NCBI RefSeq assembly: GCF_038502225.1
Contig: NC_091357.1
Location: 3,807,358-3,871,357, forward strand
Direction of reading: 5' to 3'
DNA from: Cherax quadricarinatus
Lineage: Eukaryota > Arthropoda > Malacostraca > Decapoda > Parastacidae
Length of the DNA: 64,000 nt
This document shows positions 53,066 to 64,000 of this stretch, one piece after another. Made by a program: the position numbers and the translations under genes. The notes under the pieces were generated by a model. That model was not told the origin of the DNA. It did no database searches and saw only the letters and a program-made list of their open reading frames with translations. Position 1 is the stretch's first letter; every line of letters starts with the position of its first letter.

Positions 53066-53926
53066 TGTAGAGGGATCGTATGTCTGTCTCTTATATATAT
53101 TTTTAATGGTATGTCTTTTTTACTAACGGTAGGTATTTTTTAATGGTATATTTTTTATTTAACCAAAAATCCGATATATAACTCGTAATACTACTTTGGT
53201 AAATTGATAATCTTTTTAAATTTAATAGACCCTGAATCTTAAATGACACGATAGGGTAATATAGGGAGGGTGGTTAGGCACGGTGAGGGCGGGGATGGAA
53301 GGTTAAGGTCATGGATGGGTTGGGGCATTGGTGGTTGGTGGGGTATGGGTGGCAGGGTATCAGCGTCTGTGGGGTAGGGGTGGCAGGGAACCAACGAGGG
53401 TGGGGTAGGGGTGGCAGGGTATCAGCGAGGGTGGGGTTGTAGAGAAGTCGGCCGTCGTAAATACTCGTTGTCTCAGACATTTATATTAGGTAAATAAGAC
53501 CAGAGATTTATAGTGTGGAGGCGCCAACTGGGGAGGAGAAGAGTGAAGAGGAGGAATAAGAGGTGGAGAAAGAGGTGGATGAGGCGGAAGAAAGGCACAG
53601 CCGATGATATAAAAGATAAGGATACGGTAAACGTAGTAAATGAGAGAGAAAATCACTGCCAGAATGATAATCCGTGAAGGAAATATACAAGAAGGCTACA
53701 GCTGTTGAGGTGTGAGTGGAGGTTAATATGGTTGTTGTTGTTGTTGTTTTTAGTGGTGTTATTTTAGTTCTGGTTCTTAGTGTTCTTGCTATTATTCTTG
53801 AGTGTTAAATTGAAGCAACACTGTGTTGCTTGTATCAGCAAGTCAGCACTTCCCCCTTGAGTTGTGAAACTCTAAATATTCATAACAAAAAGCATTCTCA
53901 CTATTGTAACAAAAATTCAACATTTG
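53066..53926. other. No gene; GGGGT-rich tandem patch
   Basis: About four ~36-base units of GTGGGGTAGGGGTGGCAGGG at 53320-53440, and a GGAGGAAGAGG purine patch at 53520-53590. GTTGTT repeat near 53730. Confidence 0.5.
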
Positions 53927-54065
53927 TAAAGAGTATATACACAGTGTTGAATCTCTGTGTATAAACATTGGCAGTTTACTTCATATTTAACGAATAAGAG
54001 TATATACAGTGTTTTATCCCTGTGTATAAACATTTGTAGTTTACTTTGGTTAACGAATAAGAGTA
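53927..54065. repeat. ~68-bp direct duplication
   Basis: AGAGTATATAC...CAGTGTTGAATC...CTGTGTATAAACATT..GTAGTTTACTT occurs twice. Confidence 0.75.
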
Positions 54066-54129
54066 TCATTGAGATTAGTATACATATGAAAAGTAATAAT
54101 AGAGGTAATTACAGACAATATTAAGTAAA

Positions 54130-54245
54130 AAGAACGCGTGTTAACTGATGCAACATTTCATTGCGTGGCATAACAAAGCTCCTGGAGAGAGAAACGTTGC
54201 CACAATAAAATGTCACATTAGTTGCACTTGTGTCCTTTTACCTAA
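54130..54245. mobile_element. Hammerhead element remnant (copy k)
   Basis: GCTCCTGGAGAGAGAAACGTTGCCACAATAAAATGTC and the usual GTCCTTTTACCTAAC. The core before stem II reads CATAACA, decayed. Confidence 0.65.
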
Positions 54246-54344
54246 CATGTGAAATGCGGCGTTTATCACCTTCGTGCAGTTGAATTTTGAACTGCACGTA
54301 AATATATGAAATTGATGATAATGTCGTGTGTGTGTGTGTATATA

Positions 54345-54362
54345 TGTATGTATATATATATG

Positions 54363-54438
<76 letters not shown>
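54345..54438. repeat. (TA)n microsatellite
   Basis: About 90 bases of TA with GTATGTA borders. Confidence 0.95.
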
Positions 54439-54442
<4 letters not shown>

Positions 54443-54539
54443 CATACACATGCCGTTTCCCATTGAGGCAGGGTGACCCAAAAAGAAAGAAAAACCCAAA
54501 ATGAAAGAAAAAACTCATCACACAACATTTGCACCATCA

Positions 54540-55140
54540 TTCATACATAATCACTGTCTTTGTAGAGTCACTCAGATACGACAGTTTAGATGTTACTCCA
54601 AACAGCCAATATCCCAAACCCCGCCATAAAAGTGCAGGCATAATAATTTTCTTAACATGTATTCTTTGGGAAACGAGCCTAGACATGGGTGAAATGCTAG
54701 ACCTTAAAGAATACACTAACTTCCCACATCACGAGAGTGAGACGGCAGATTACATAACCCAAACCAGCATGTTTCTACAGCAGGACGATCATGCCTGTCA
54801 CTGCTGCTGCTGAACCACTATGACAGAATTACGGAAAAGCAGGGGTGCGGTGGACACAATAAGAGAACAATGTATCAAGGTCCGTGGCCCCAGATTATTC
54901 AACATCTTACCAGAAGATATCAGAAACACTGCTGGGGCAAGTATAGAAGTCTTCAAGAGGAAACTGTACAAGTATCTTCGCCAGGTATCAGATCATCCAG
55001 GCTGTGATGGACATGTGGGTCAGCGGGCAGCCAGGAGCAGCAACCTGGTTGACGAGACTAACACAAGACGAGCCTGGCCCATGCCCGGGCTCCGGGAGTA
55101 GAAAATTTCTCGAAATTTATGAAAGGTATATATAAAAAGT
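54540..55140 (+). pseudogene. LINE C, internally deleted
   Basis: I-L-W-E-T-S-L-D-M-G-E-M then direct join at 54835 to K-S-R-G-A-V-D-T-I; ORF 54820-55101 gives the C-terminus and tail. Same type of deletion as 47955. Confidence 0.75.
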
Positions 55141-55157
55141 CAAGGGTAAAATAAATA

Positions 55158-55667
<510 letters not shown>

Positions 55668-55883
55668 TATATGTGCATGTAGATAGTGAACCATACAGTG
55701 AACATAAAAGTAATATATAATAATCCACATATCACAGTATAGATATAAGAAACTGTTTGCGTTATATGGTATCACTGAACAGAAACATTTTGTTGTGGAT
55801 GAAGGATTTTTATCCTTCATAGTTTTTATTTACAACTAAAGAACGCCTCATCGGATTCGAATTTTGTCTGCTGGTGTACTGTA
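55668..55883. other. No recognisable feature
   Basis: Short spacer between MITE and the satellite block. Confidence 0.4.
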
Positions 55884-56515
55884 CCAGGGCAAGTGTGGTG
55901 CACCTGTTGGCACGTGGTGACTTCTGTACCCAGGGCAAGTGTGGTGCACCTGTTGGCACGTGGTGACTTCTGTACCCAGGGCAAGTGTGGTGCACCTGTT
56001 GGCACGTGATGGTGACTTCTGTACCTAGGGCAAGTGTGGTGCACCTGTTGGCACGTGATGGTGACTTCTGTACCCAGGGCAAGTGTGGTGCACCTGTTGG
56101 CACGTGATGGTGACTTCTGTACCTAGGGCAAGTGTGGTGCACCTGTTGGCACGTGATGGTGACTTCTGTACCCAGGGCAAGTGTGGTGCACCTGTTGGCA
56201 CGTGATGGTGACTTCTGTACCCAGGGCAAGTGTGGTGCAGCTGTTGGCACGTGATGGTGACTTCTGTACCTAGGGCAAGTGTGGTGCACCTGTTGGCACG
56301 TGATGGTGACTTCTGTACCCAGGGCAAGTGTGGTGCAGCTGTTGGCACGTGATGATGACTTCTGTACCCAGGGCAAGTGTGGTGCACCTGTTGGCACGTG
56401 ATGGTGACTTCTGTACCCAGGGCAAGTGTGGTGCACCTGTTGGCACGTGATGGTGACTTCTGTACCCAGGGCAAGTGTGGTGCACCTGTTGGCACGTGAT
56501 GGTGACTTCTGGTTG
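55884..56515. repeat. 46/49-bp satellite, about 13 units
   Basis: CAGGGCAAGTGTGGTGCACC, TGTTGGCACGTGATGGTGAC, TTCTGTAC. The leftmost two lack three bases (ATG). A point change (CCAGGG/CTAGGG) alternates, and GCACC/GCAGC varies. Confidence 0.95.
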
Positions 56516-56520
56516 TTTTT

Positions 56521-57800
56521 GTTCTCGTGAGATAGCCACTTTGTTCTCGTGAGATAGTGAGAAAGCCACTTTGTTCTCGTGAGATAGTGAGAAAGCCACT
56601 TTGTTCTCGTGAGATAGTGAGAAAGCCACTTTGTTCTCGTGAGATAGTGAGAAAGCCACTTTGTTCTCGTGAGATAGTGAGAAAGCCACTTTGTTCTCGT
56701 GAGATAGTGAGAAAGCCACTTTGTTCTCGTGAGATAGTGAGAAAGCCACTTTGTTCTCGTGAGATAGTGAGAAAGCCACTTTGTTCTCGTGAGATAGTGA
56801 GAAAGCCACTTTGTTCTCGTGAGATAGTGAGAAAGCCACTTTGTTCTCGTGAGATAGTGAGAAAGCCACTTTGTTCTCGTGAGATAGTGAGAAAGCCACT
56901 TTGTTCTCGTGAGATAGTGAGAAAGCCACTTTGTTCTCGTGAGATAGTGAGAAAGCCACTTTGTTCTCGTGAGATAGTGAGAAAGCCACTTTGTTCTCGT
57001 GAGATAGTGAGAAAGCCACTTTGTTCTCGTGAGATAGTGAGAAAGCCACTTTGTTCTCGTGAGATAGTGAGAAAGCCACTTTGTTCTCGTGAGATAGTGA
57101 GAAAGCCACTTTGTTCTCGTGAGATAGTGAGAAAGCCACTTTGTTCTCGTGAGATAGTGAGAAAGCCACTTTGTTCTCGTGAGATAGTGAGAAAGCCACT
57201 TTGTTCTCGTGAGATAGTGAGAAAGCCACTTTGTTCTCGTGAGATAGTGAGAAAGCCACTTTGTTCTCGTGAGATAGTGAGAAAGCCACTTTGTTCTCGT
57301 GAGATAGTGAGAAAGCCACTTTGTTCTCGTGAGATAGTGAGAAAGCCACTTTGTTCTCGTGAGATAGTGAGAAAGCCACTTTGTTCTCGTGAGATAGTGA
57401 GAAAGCCACTTTGTTCTCGTGAGATAGTGAGAAAGCCACTTTGTTCTCGTGAGATAGTGAGAAAGCCACTTTGTTCTCGTGAGATAGTGAGAAAGCCACT
57501 TTGTTCTCGTGAGATAGTGAGAAAGCCACTTTGTTCTCGTGAGATAGTGAGAAAGCCACTTTGTTCTCGTGAGATAGTGAGAAAGCCACTTTGTTCTCGT
57601 GAGATAGTGAGAAAGCCACTTTGTTCTCGTGAGATAGTGAGAAAGCCACTTTGTTCTCGTGAGATAGTGAGAAAGCCACTTTGTTCTCGTGAGATAGTGA
57701 GAAAGCCACTTTGTTCTCGTGAGATAGTGAGAAAGCCACTTTGTTCTCGTGAGATAGTGAGAAAGCCACTTTGTTCTCGTGAGATAGTGAGAAAGCCACT
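56521..57800. repeat. 30-bp satellite, 41 identical units
   Basis: GAGATAGTGAGAAAGCCACT followed by TTGTTCTCGT. From 56551 to 57780 every unit reads the same. The left end has a 22-base short unit and the right end a 20-base partial. As 30 is a multiple of three, all frames can stay open, giving ORFs of 433-672 residues that are not genes. Confidence 0.97.
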
Positions 57801-57919
57801 TATGATTAGCTTCAAACTCGATCTGCAAATTTTATTTTTTAAATTGGTTTGGTATTAGTTTTTTCCTCGTGAGATAAGTTGGTTGTGTCTCTTTATGACC
57901 AGAAATGTTAATTTTTGAC

Positions 57920-57975
57920 ACATTGATGGCTCTGGGGGTAGAAAAACTCTTCAAACTTATCAAAGGTATATCATA
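57920..57975 (+). mobile_element. LINE C extreme tail
   Basis: GGGGGTAGAAAAACTCTTCA then ACTTATCAAAGGTATATC. Confidence 0.65.
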
Positions 57976-58217
57976 CTTCTGGCCTCACCTTATGTTGCCT
58001 AATGACTTTGTGGGAACATAGACACTGGGAGATAGACACTGCTTTTCACAAAGTTGATAAATCCAGAATCTCTGTATAGACACCCTCCTATAAGTCCGGT
58101 GGCTAACACATATAATAGAGACTGTGTTGGAAGACGTGACGTTAGAGACCTTTTTAGCTATGGTTGTATTACCCGAGCGGGAAGGTTGGTCGAGACTGTG
58201 TGCTTGTGTGACCTCTT

Positions 58218-58258
58218 GTCTATTTCGGGGGGTCAACACCCCATGGTCCGGTCCCAAA
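58218..58258 (-). mobile_element. LINE B tail fragment
   Basis: TTTCGGGGGGTCAACACCCC then GGTCCGGTCC. It carries the left target site of the next insertion. Confidence 0.55.
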
Positions 58259-58272
58259 CCAGAACTCCTGCT

Positions 58273-58453
58273 ATACACAAATAACCCGCACATAAAAGAG
58301 AAGCTTACAACGACGTTTCGGTCCGACTTGGACCATTGACAAAGTCACTTTGTCAATGGTACAAGTCGGACCGAAACGTCGTCGTAAGCTTCTCTTTTAT
58401 GTGCGGGTTATTTGTGTATCGTTCCAGTCACGGTATTGTGCCTTTGTTATTTA
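58273..58453. mobile_element. Family H1 foldback with 13-bp target duplication
   Basis: CAGAACTCCTGCT at 58260-58272 and 58454-58466. Arms: AATAACCCGCACATAAAAGA and complement, with GACGTTTCGGTCCGACTTGG. The right end adds CACGGTATTGTGCC. GGACC-AAGTC-GGTCC and GAAACGTC resemble stem II and helix III of a hammerhead with C at the cleavage base, but CTGANGA is not present. Confidence 0.85.
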
Positions 58454-58529
58454 CAGAACTCCTGCTTGTTGCACTGACTTATCAGGCTGGTGTATAGATC
58501 AATGTATATACCACAGCCCAACTTAAGGA

Positions 58530-58655
58530 AATTATGAAGAAGAAAAAGGCACGGTACCGTGACTGAAACAATACACAAATAACCCTCACATAAAAAAAGA
58601 GAAGCTTATGACGATGTAAGCTCCTCTTTCCTATGTGCGGATTGTTTGTGTATTA
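58530..58655. mobile_element. Family H1 remnant
   Basis: GGCACGGTACCGTGACTGAA, AATAACCCTCACATAAAAAA and TGTGCGGATTGTTTGTGT. The centre with the GAAAC core is deleted. Confidence 0.65.
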
Positions 58656-58679
58656 TGAGGTTCCTAAAGACACCTAAGG

Positions 58680-58900
58680 GTTTGGATCAGAGACGCGTGA
58701 ATCTCGACCCATAAGCAAGAAGCAAGGATTGGCACTAGAAACAAACATTTTTGAAGACAGCAGACACTGTGGCAGGTGGATATTAAAACTGCAAGAGAGA
58801 GAAAAGACAGTGTACAGGATGTGGAAGAGAAACTCCGCACTACATCTGAAAACGCAGCAAATTACAAGAATATAGAATTAATACTACGTAAATATGTAAG
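58680..58900 (+). pseudogene. Possible LINE C-terminal zinc motif
   Basis: One frame reads Q-C-T-G-C-G-R-E-T-P-H-Y-I, like the C-x2-C...H at the end of some jockey/I-type LINEs. It might be the end of LINE E. Weak. Confidence 0.3.
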
Positions 58901-58989
58901 CAATTTGGAATTAAAAAGTAAGCAGGGTTTGCTGTAATTAGTCATTAATAAAGGTAGCGATACCTGTATAATACAACTGTGGCTGATAA

Positions 58990-59817
58990 TATATGTTGTT
59001 TGTGGCAGTATTTTCCCCTCACCAGATGAGTGCTGCTGTCCACTGCACTTTCCCCTCTCAACAAAATATAAAAATCAATCATTACATTATTCCGTACACA
59101 TCCTCCATGCATACTACACATCCTCCATGCATACTACACATCCTCCATGCATACTACACATACACCATGTTCAGTACACATCCACCACGTTCCATACGCA
59201 TCCATGCATCATACACACCATGGTCAGTGACCTACCAGATGTCCTCTGCCCCTTGTTATAATTGTATCTTAATATAACTTTGTCTCGTCCTTCCATGTCC
59301 GTCTCCCTCTCTACCCTCTCTCCTCCCCTCCTTCCAAATCTGCCCTAGTCCCTCCCCTGTATCCCAACCTGCCTCATTTCTCTTAACCTACCTGCCTTTT
59401 TGTCTCCCTCCCTACCTAATTTTCTCCTTCCCATCCTTCCTTCGTCTCTCCCCGTCTTCCTTTTCCTCCTTGTATCACTCTTATCTTCCTATTACCCTTC
59501 TTATCTTCCTAATCCTTACTTTCTCTCCTTCCTCCATCTCCTTCTCCATATCCTTCTCTGTCACCGTCCTCTTCTCTACCCCTCCCTCCCTCCCTCCCTT
59601 CTTTCCTCCCTACTCCTATTACATTCACTTTTTCCTTCTGGTCTCCATTACTCGCTCAAATGGTTTCAGTTTTAAACCTCATTAAGGTCTGGTCTGGGCT
59701 CACCCACTCGTCATATTTAGACACTGACTCTGTTATTATGATGGACTCAGCCAAACACTGCTCACGCACATACCAAGCGGAGGCACACGTCTCTTGTGGC
59801 GGTCAGTTCACGGATTA
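58990..59817. other. No gene; tandem and pyrimidine-rich stretch
   Basis: ACATCCTCCATGCATACT about three times at 59098-59160. From 59285 to 59640 mostly C and T (CCTTCC, CTCCCT). The proline/leucine ORFs there come from this composition. Confidence 0.6.
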
Positions 59818-59880
59818 GATTTTCCTGCCGAAGCGGCTAGTTTATTATGGACATCATATCTGTCTTGTGGACGGGCGAAG
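59818..59880 (+). mobile_element. Element M start fragment
   Basis: GCCGAAGCGGCTAGTTTATT then TCTGTCTTGTGGACGGG, the M start and one repeat unit. Confidence 0.55.
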
Positions 59881-60895
59881 TCGGCAAATGGGTTTTCAAT
59901 ACTCTGACAAACTGAACAGTAGTAGTTAACAGAGCAAAAGTCAGTATTAGCAAAGTAAGCTCAGTACCACAAGGCACGGTTCTGGCGCCTATACTGTTTC
60001 CTATCCTGAGAGCGGACATTGTTAAAAACACTCGCCACACTTGCGTCTCGTTTGCGGATGAGCTGAAATAAGCATGTATAGGACACGAAAAAAATTGAAG
60101 ATGTAAACGAAGTCTTTAGATGGACATAGGAGAATAACATGTTCAATAGTGACAAGTTCTAATTAATAAGATGTGGAAAAGAAATAAGAACTGGAGAGTA
60201 TACAGAATACAAGATCAACTAGACCATCGGAAACTTTTGGTATAATAATATCAGCTGACCTTTATTCAAGGAATACAATAAGGGAAATCTCACGAAAGCC
60301 AGGAAAATGAAAGGTAGATAATGATAACTTTCAAAACAAGGGAAATAGTGCCAGTGGTGACACTTTTCAAATCACTTGTGCTCTTTCGCTTGGAGTATTG
60401 TTCACTGTTGATGGCTCCTTTCAAGACAGCTGCAGTAGATAGAGATCATTTTCGGTCCTCATAGGCCAATAAAAAATTTAAATTACTGGGAATGTTTCAA
60501 AGTCCTGAGGTACGATAAATTAAAAAATCTGCATACTGCCTTACCACCATACTGGAGTGAGAGAGATGGGATAACTTGTAAAATAAACCCATTGAAAACT
60601 AGAGGCACCATGAGTATAATATAAGAACACTGTGAACATCCGTGGACTCAGACTGTTTAACACTACAGCAAAATATCAGAAACACTGCCGGACTAAGTGT
60701 AAACGTTTGCAAGAGGAAATTGGACATGTACCTCCGCCAAGCGTTAGATCAACTAGGTTGTGATGGACTGGATATGTGGGCCATCGGGACGGCAGCAGTA
60801 ACAGCCTGGTTGACCAGGCAGTCACCAAACAAGCTTGGTCCAGGGCCGGGCTGCGAGAGTAGAGTAGGAAAACTCTCGAAACCCATCAAATGAAT
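59880..60895 (+). pseudogene. LINE C RT and tail, FADE variant
   Basis: S-S-V-P-Q-G-T-V-L-A-P-I then V-S-F-A-D-E-L-K. The second catalytic Asp is Glu. Thumb and C-terminal I-R-N-T-A-G-L-S-V-N-V follow with many breaks. Confidence 0.75.
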
Positions 60896-60934
60896 ATAAA
60901 AGGTATAAAAGTTGTGAATCTTCTATCCATCGGA

Positions 60935-61270
60935 GTGAGAGATATGGGAGGAAGTGTAAAATAAACCCAGTGAGGAGCAGGGGTGCGGTGGGGACAATAA
61001 GGGAACACTGTATCAACATCCGGGGTCCCAGACTTTTCAACATCTTACCAGAAGATATCAGAAACACTGCTGGAACAAGTGTTGAAGTCTTCAAGAGGAA
61101 ACTGGACAAGTATCTTCACCAGGTGCCAGATCAGCAAGGCTGTGATGGATATGTGGGACAGTGGGCCTCCAGCAGCAACAGCCTGGTTGACCAGGCAAGC
61201 ACCAGATGAGCCTGGTCCATGGCCGTACTCAGAGGAGAGAAACTCGAAACTCTTCAAAGGTATATATCGT
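60935..61270 (+). pseudogene. LINE C C-terminus and tail
   Basis: Nearly identical to 32155-32490 (GGAGGAAGTGTAAAATAAAC, GGTGCGGTGGGGACAATAAG). ORF 60970-61209 has N-I-L-P-E-D-I-R-N-T-A-G. Ends AAAGGTATAT. Confidence 0.8.
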
Positions 61271-61444
61271 GTGGACGGTAGTTTGTGCATCTCAAATCCA
61301 TTTAGATATACACAAGTCCTAGAAACTATGACTCGGACTACAATGTGGAGAGGCAACTTCGATTAACGTCATGTTACAAGTCGTAACTTGATAAGAACTG
61401 ACCTAACGTTACCTCAATTTATCTCCACTTGTATGTTTTTGATT

Positions 61445-61740
61445 CAGGTGCCAGATCAACAAGGCTGTGATGGACATGTGGGTCAGTGGGTCACCAGCAG
61501 CAACAGCCTAGTTGACTGGCCAAGCACCAGACGAGTCTGGCCCTAGGCAGGGCTTCGGGAGTAGAAAAACACTATGAACTTATCAAAGGTATAACTTACC
61601 CATCCTCCCTTCGTAGTCCCGTCATAGACCAGGCCTCCTGGTCCATGGCCAGTTCAGTCAGGCTGTTGGTGCTACCAGCATGCAGTCGAACCTAGGCACC
61701 ACAGCCTGGCTGATCAGCAAATGACTAGAGCTAGCCAGAT
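61445..61740. mobile_element. LINE C tail (+) and LINE B tail (-)
   Basis: 61445-61600: GGTGCCAGATCAACAAGGCT..TATCAAAGGTATAAC on plus. 61610-61740: ACCAGGCCTCCTGGTCCATG and CTGATCAGCAAATGAC on minus, a diverged B tail. Confidence 0.65.
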
Positions 61741-61811
61741 CACAAATAACTTGCACTTAGGAGGTGAAAGTTAAGACGGGAGAGTTTGGTCTGTCAGATG
61801 TCTTCCTGCTT

Positions 61812-62165
61812 ATGTGGAGGTTGTTCCGGGGATCATCGCCCCCCGCGGCCCGGTCCATGATGAACCTTCCCGGTGGATCAAGGCCTGATTAACCAGGCCT
61901 GCTCGTCATAGGCAATCCAATGTACGAAGCACAACCCTGCTGGTCAGGCACTGACTTAGGTAGCTATCCAGTTCTTTCTTGAAGACAACCAGGGGACTAT
62001 TGGTAATCTCCCTCTGTATAATAGGAGGCTATTGGATAGTCTTGGGCCCCGGACACTTATTGTGCTTTCTTTTAGTGCATTCACGATACCCTTGCTTTTT
62101 ATTATGGGTATGTTGCACCGTCTGTGACTTTTTATATTCTCTTTTATAAGTGAGGCGAGGTACAA
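61812..62165 (-). pseudogene. LINE B C-terminus and tail
   Basis: GGATCATCGCCCCCCGCGGC; ORF 61956-62165 (minus) has R-R-C-N-I-P-I-I-K-S-K-G, E-S-T-I-S-V-R-G-P-R-L. Truncated upstream. Confidence 0.78.
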
Positions 62166-62373
62166 ACACTGTGTTGACTAGCCTTCACGTCTAGTGTTTT
62201 ATGCTGGTGTAAATTAAGAAATATGTAACGTAAGAGGACAGCAGGACAACACAATGGGACGCTCTCTTGGAAAATGTATGCTAATTTTTCTCTTGGAAAT
62301 CGTATTATAAATTGAGCAGACGTCAGAGAGTGGCATTGTGTGTGTCTTGCTGGGACACTGCGGGAAATACCTC

Positions 62374-62852
<479 letters not shown>

Positions 62853-62909
62853 AGGACATAGTGGAATATGTAAACTTAAAAATCCAAGTGCTCCGGTAGG
62901 GCAGGGAAT

Positions 62910-63180
62910 ACCTGAATGAAGGAAGGCAGAGACAAACAGTAAATGATGATATATAAGAATGAGAGAAAGTAACGAGTGGGGTTCAACAAGGATCAGTGTT
63001 AGGACAACTAGTGTTCCCAGTATACGTATGTGTCGCTCCTAGATGTAAGACTTAAGAAAAATAAAACCAGGAGAGGGCAGGGACAAACTCCAGGGACTCC
63101 TGAACAACCTACACGTAACATGAAACAAGTGGTTTTTCGAGTTCAACTCCAACATATGCAAGGTCATACTAACTTGGCGA
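62910..63180 (+). pseudogene. LINE F RT fragment
   Basis: V-T-S-G-V-Q-Q-G-S-V-L-G-Q near 62968-63005, then R-D-K-L-Q-G-L-L and W-F-F-E-F-N-S-N-I-C-K-V. The F-A-D-D part is deleted. Confidence 0.65.
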
Positions 63181-63489
63181 GGCAGACCAGACACAAAATA
63201 CAGTATGAGCGGAGACAAGATGTAAATAGTGAAAATGAAATGAAGGTGAATATAGCAACAAGAATATCACCAGAAATACATATAAACTATGCATGGGACG
63301 ATACCAAATTTTTGGCTAATAATGATACTCTTCCTATATTTTCACTTTTAAAATTACAATAAAAATGTTTAATATAATATAAGGGAATGATTATTGCACA
63401 AAGGCTATTAAATTACAGAGGAAGATTAAATAATAAATAGCCTAAATTCTTGTGTTTGTTATTGGTTGTCAAAGGCAGTTGTCGATTGT

Positions 63490-63561
63490 TGTGTGTGTGT
63501 GTACTCACCTAGTTGAGGTTGCGGGGGTCGAGTCTGAGCTCCTGGCCCCTGGCTCCGGGCT

Positions 63562-63655
<94 letters not shown>
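63490..63655 (-). repeat. LINE F tail between GT arrays
   Basis: GTGTGTGTGTACTCACCTAG and GGGGGTCGAGTCTGAGCTCC then (GT)n of ~95 bases. Confidence 0.88.
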
Positions 63656-63656
<1 letters not shown>

Positions 63657-63774
63657 CTTTCACAATCGTGAAAATAGTCGATACCGATACTCTAGCCCAT
63701 CCTTAATATAAACTACACAACTTCATTGGTAGATGCAAGATTAGCAAACTTTACAATATTCACGAACTTACCTA

Positions 63775-64000
63775 AAGAATCCTTCAGAGGTTTAAGAAGC
63801 CTATCATTGAGTATGCAGCCTCATCATGGAGCCCCACTCGCATAAAGTACTTAGTTCAAAAAGGGCCAAAGGTTTGCAGTGAAGCTAGTACCAGCACTGA
63901 GAGGAAGGCACAATAAGGTGACGTTGAAGGAACTAAACCTGGCGTCCTTGGCGGGGAGGACAAGGGCAGATATAATTACTTCGTAAAAAAATCTTCATGG
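63775..64000 (+). pseudogene. LINE F/A-like RT thumb, cut by window edge
   Basis: R-G-L-R-S-L-S-L-S-M-Q-P-H then, after frame changes, L-V-P-A-L-R-G-R-H and E-E-like blocks. Matches the thumb at 48990-49150 in order. The copy continues beyond the window. Confidence 0.5.

Noticed and set aside
55810..57858. Four overlapping ORFs of 433 to 672 residues on both strands
   Set aside because: All are products of the 30-bp satellite, whose length is a multiple of three and whose unit has no stop in those frames. No domain or start context.
58273..58453. Complete hammerhead in family H1
   Set aside because: Stem II-like GGTCC/GGACC and GAAACGTC are present, but the CTGANGA strand is absent or replaced by TTGTCAA, so it is listed only as hammerhead-related.
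59400..59685. Leucine/serine-rich secreted protein
   Set aside because: The DNA is almost only C and T, so the composition alone gives the open frame.

Overview
This is eukaryotic nuclear DNA, almost certainly from an arthropod and probably from a decapod crustacean such as a crayfish or shrimp. That assignment is an inference. It rests on the very high density of CR1-like LINEs, on tRNA-derived SINEs whose body reads TTTCCTTACACC and ends near GGTTAAAAATCCG, on abundant CT/GT/AT microsatellites, and on repeat families I recognise from decapod genomes. I found no host protein-coding gene, no rRNA gene and no intact tRNA gene. The window is a deep stack of mobile elements and tandem arrays.

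Five non-LTR (LINE) families were sorted by eye. LINE A: the best copy is at 3990-7147, with an apurinic-like endonuclease and a reverse transcriptase (RT) split by one frameshift, and a 3' end of tandem TTCTTATG octamers as in CR1; further copies lie at 20884-22005 and 29490-31245. LINE B: an almost complete minus-strand copy at 25372-29325 has a CCCH zinc-finger ORF1, endonuclease and RT; a plus-strand copy lies at 42002-45162; there are many short 3' tails. LINE C is a relative of B, broken into about a dozen copies. LINE F lies at 23385-24060, 46195-47870, 48890-49400, 62910-63180 and elsewhere. LINE E is one fragment at 34690-35715. A Tc1-like transposase relic lies at 10200-10830, and two 389-bp MITEs lie in TA microsatellites.

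The most interesting layer is a set of inverted-repeat (foldback) elements of about 150-700 bp. They carry what look like minimal type I hammerhead ribozymes: CUGANGA, stem II, GAAA, a tiny ACGU helix III, then the second strand of stem I. Different copies have different stem I sequences that still pair, which is covariation. One subgroup changes C3 and G8 together to U and A, a pair of positions that contact each other in the folded ribozyme. One insertion (22379-23086) carries two hammerheads in direct orientation 402 bp apart, the layout expected of a retrozyme or Penelope-like unit that would release a 402-nt RNA. Several insertions have target-site duplications of 11-14 bp. Parts of these elements appear to have grown into tandem arrays: a 29-bp satellite of exactly 38 units (51611-52712) and a shorter array (15955-16110).

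Layout: 0-4 kb element M minisatellite, LINE tails and microsatellites; 4-7 kb LINE A; 7-20 kb foldback elements, Tc1 relic, M arrays and SINEs; 20-25 kb LINE A/F with hammerhead insertions; 25-29 kb LINE B; 29-35.7 kb LINE A, C, E, MITE and tRNA-like palindrome; 36-38 kb arrays; 38-50 kb nested LINE B/C/F; 51-53 kb satellite inside LINE C; 54-58 kb MITE and two more satellites; 58-64 kb foldback elements, LINE C/B/F pieces and microsatellites. The LINEs supply the likely RT machinery, SINEs, tails and hammerhead elements are probable passengers, and almost every copy is interrupted by another.
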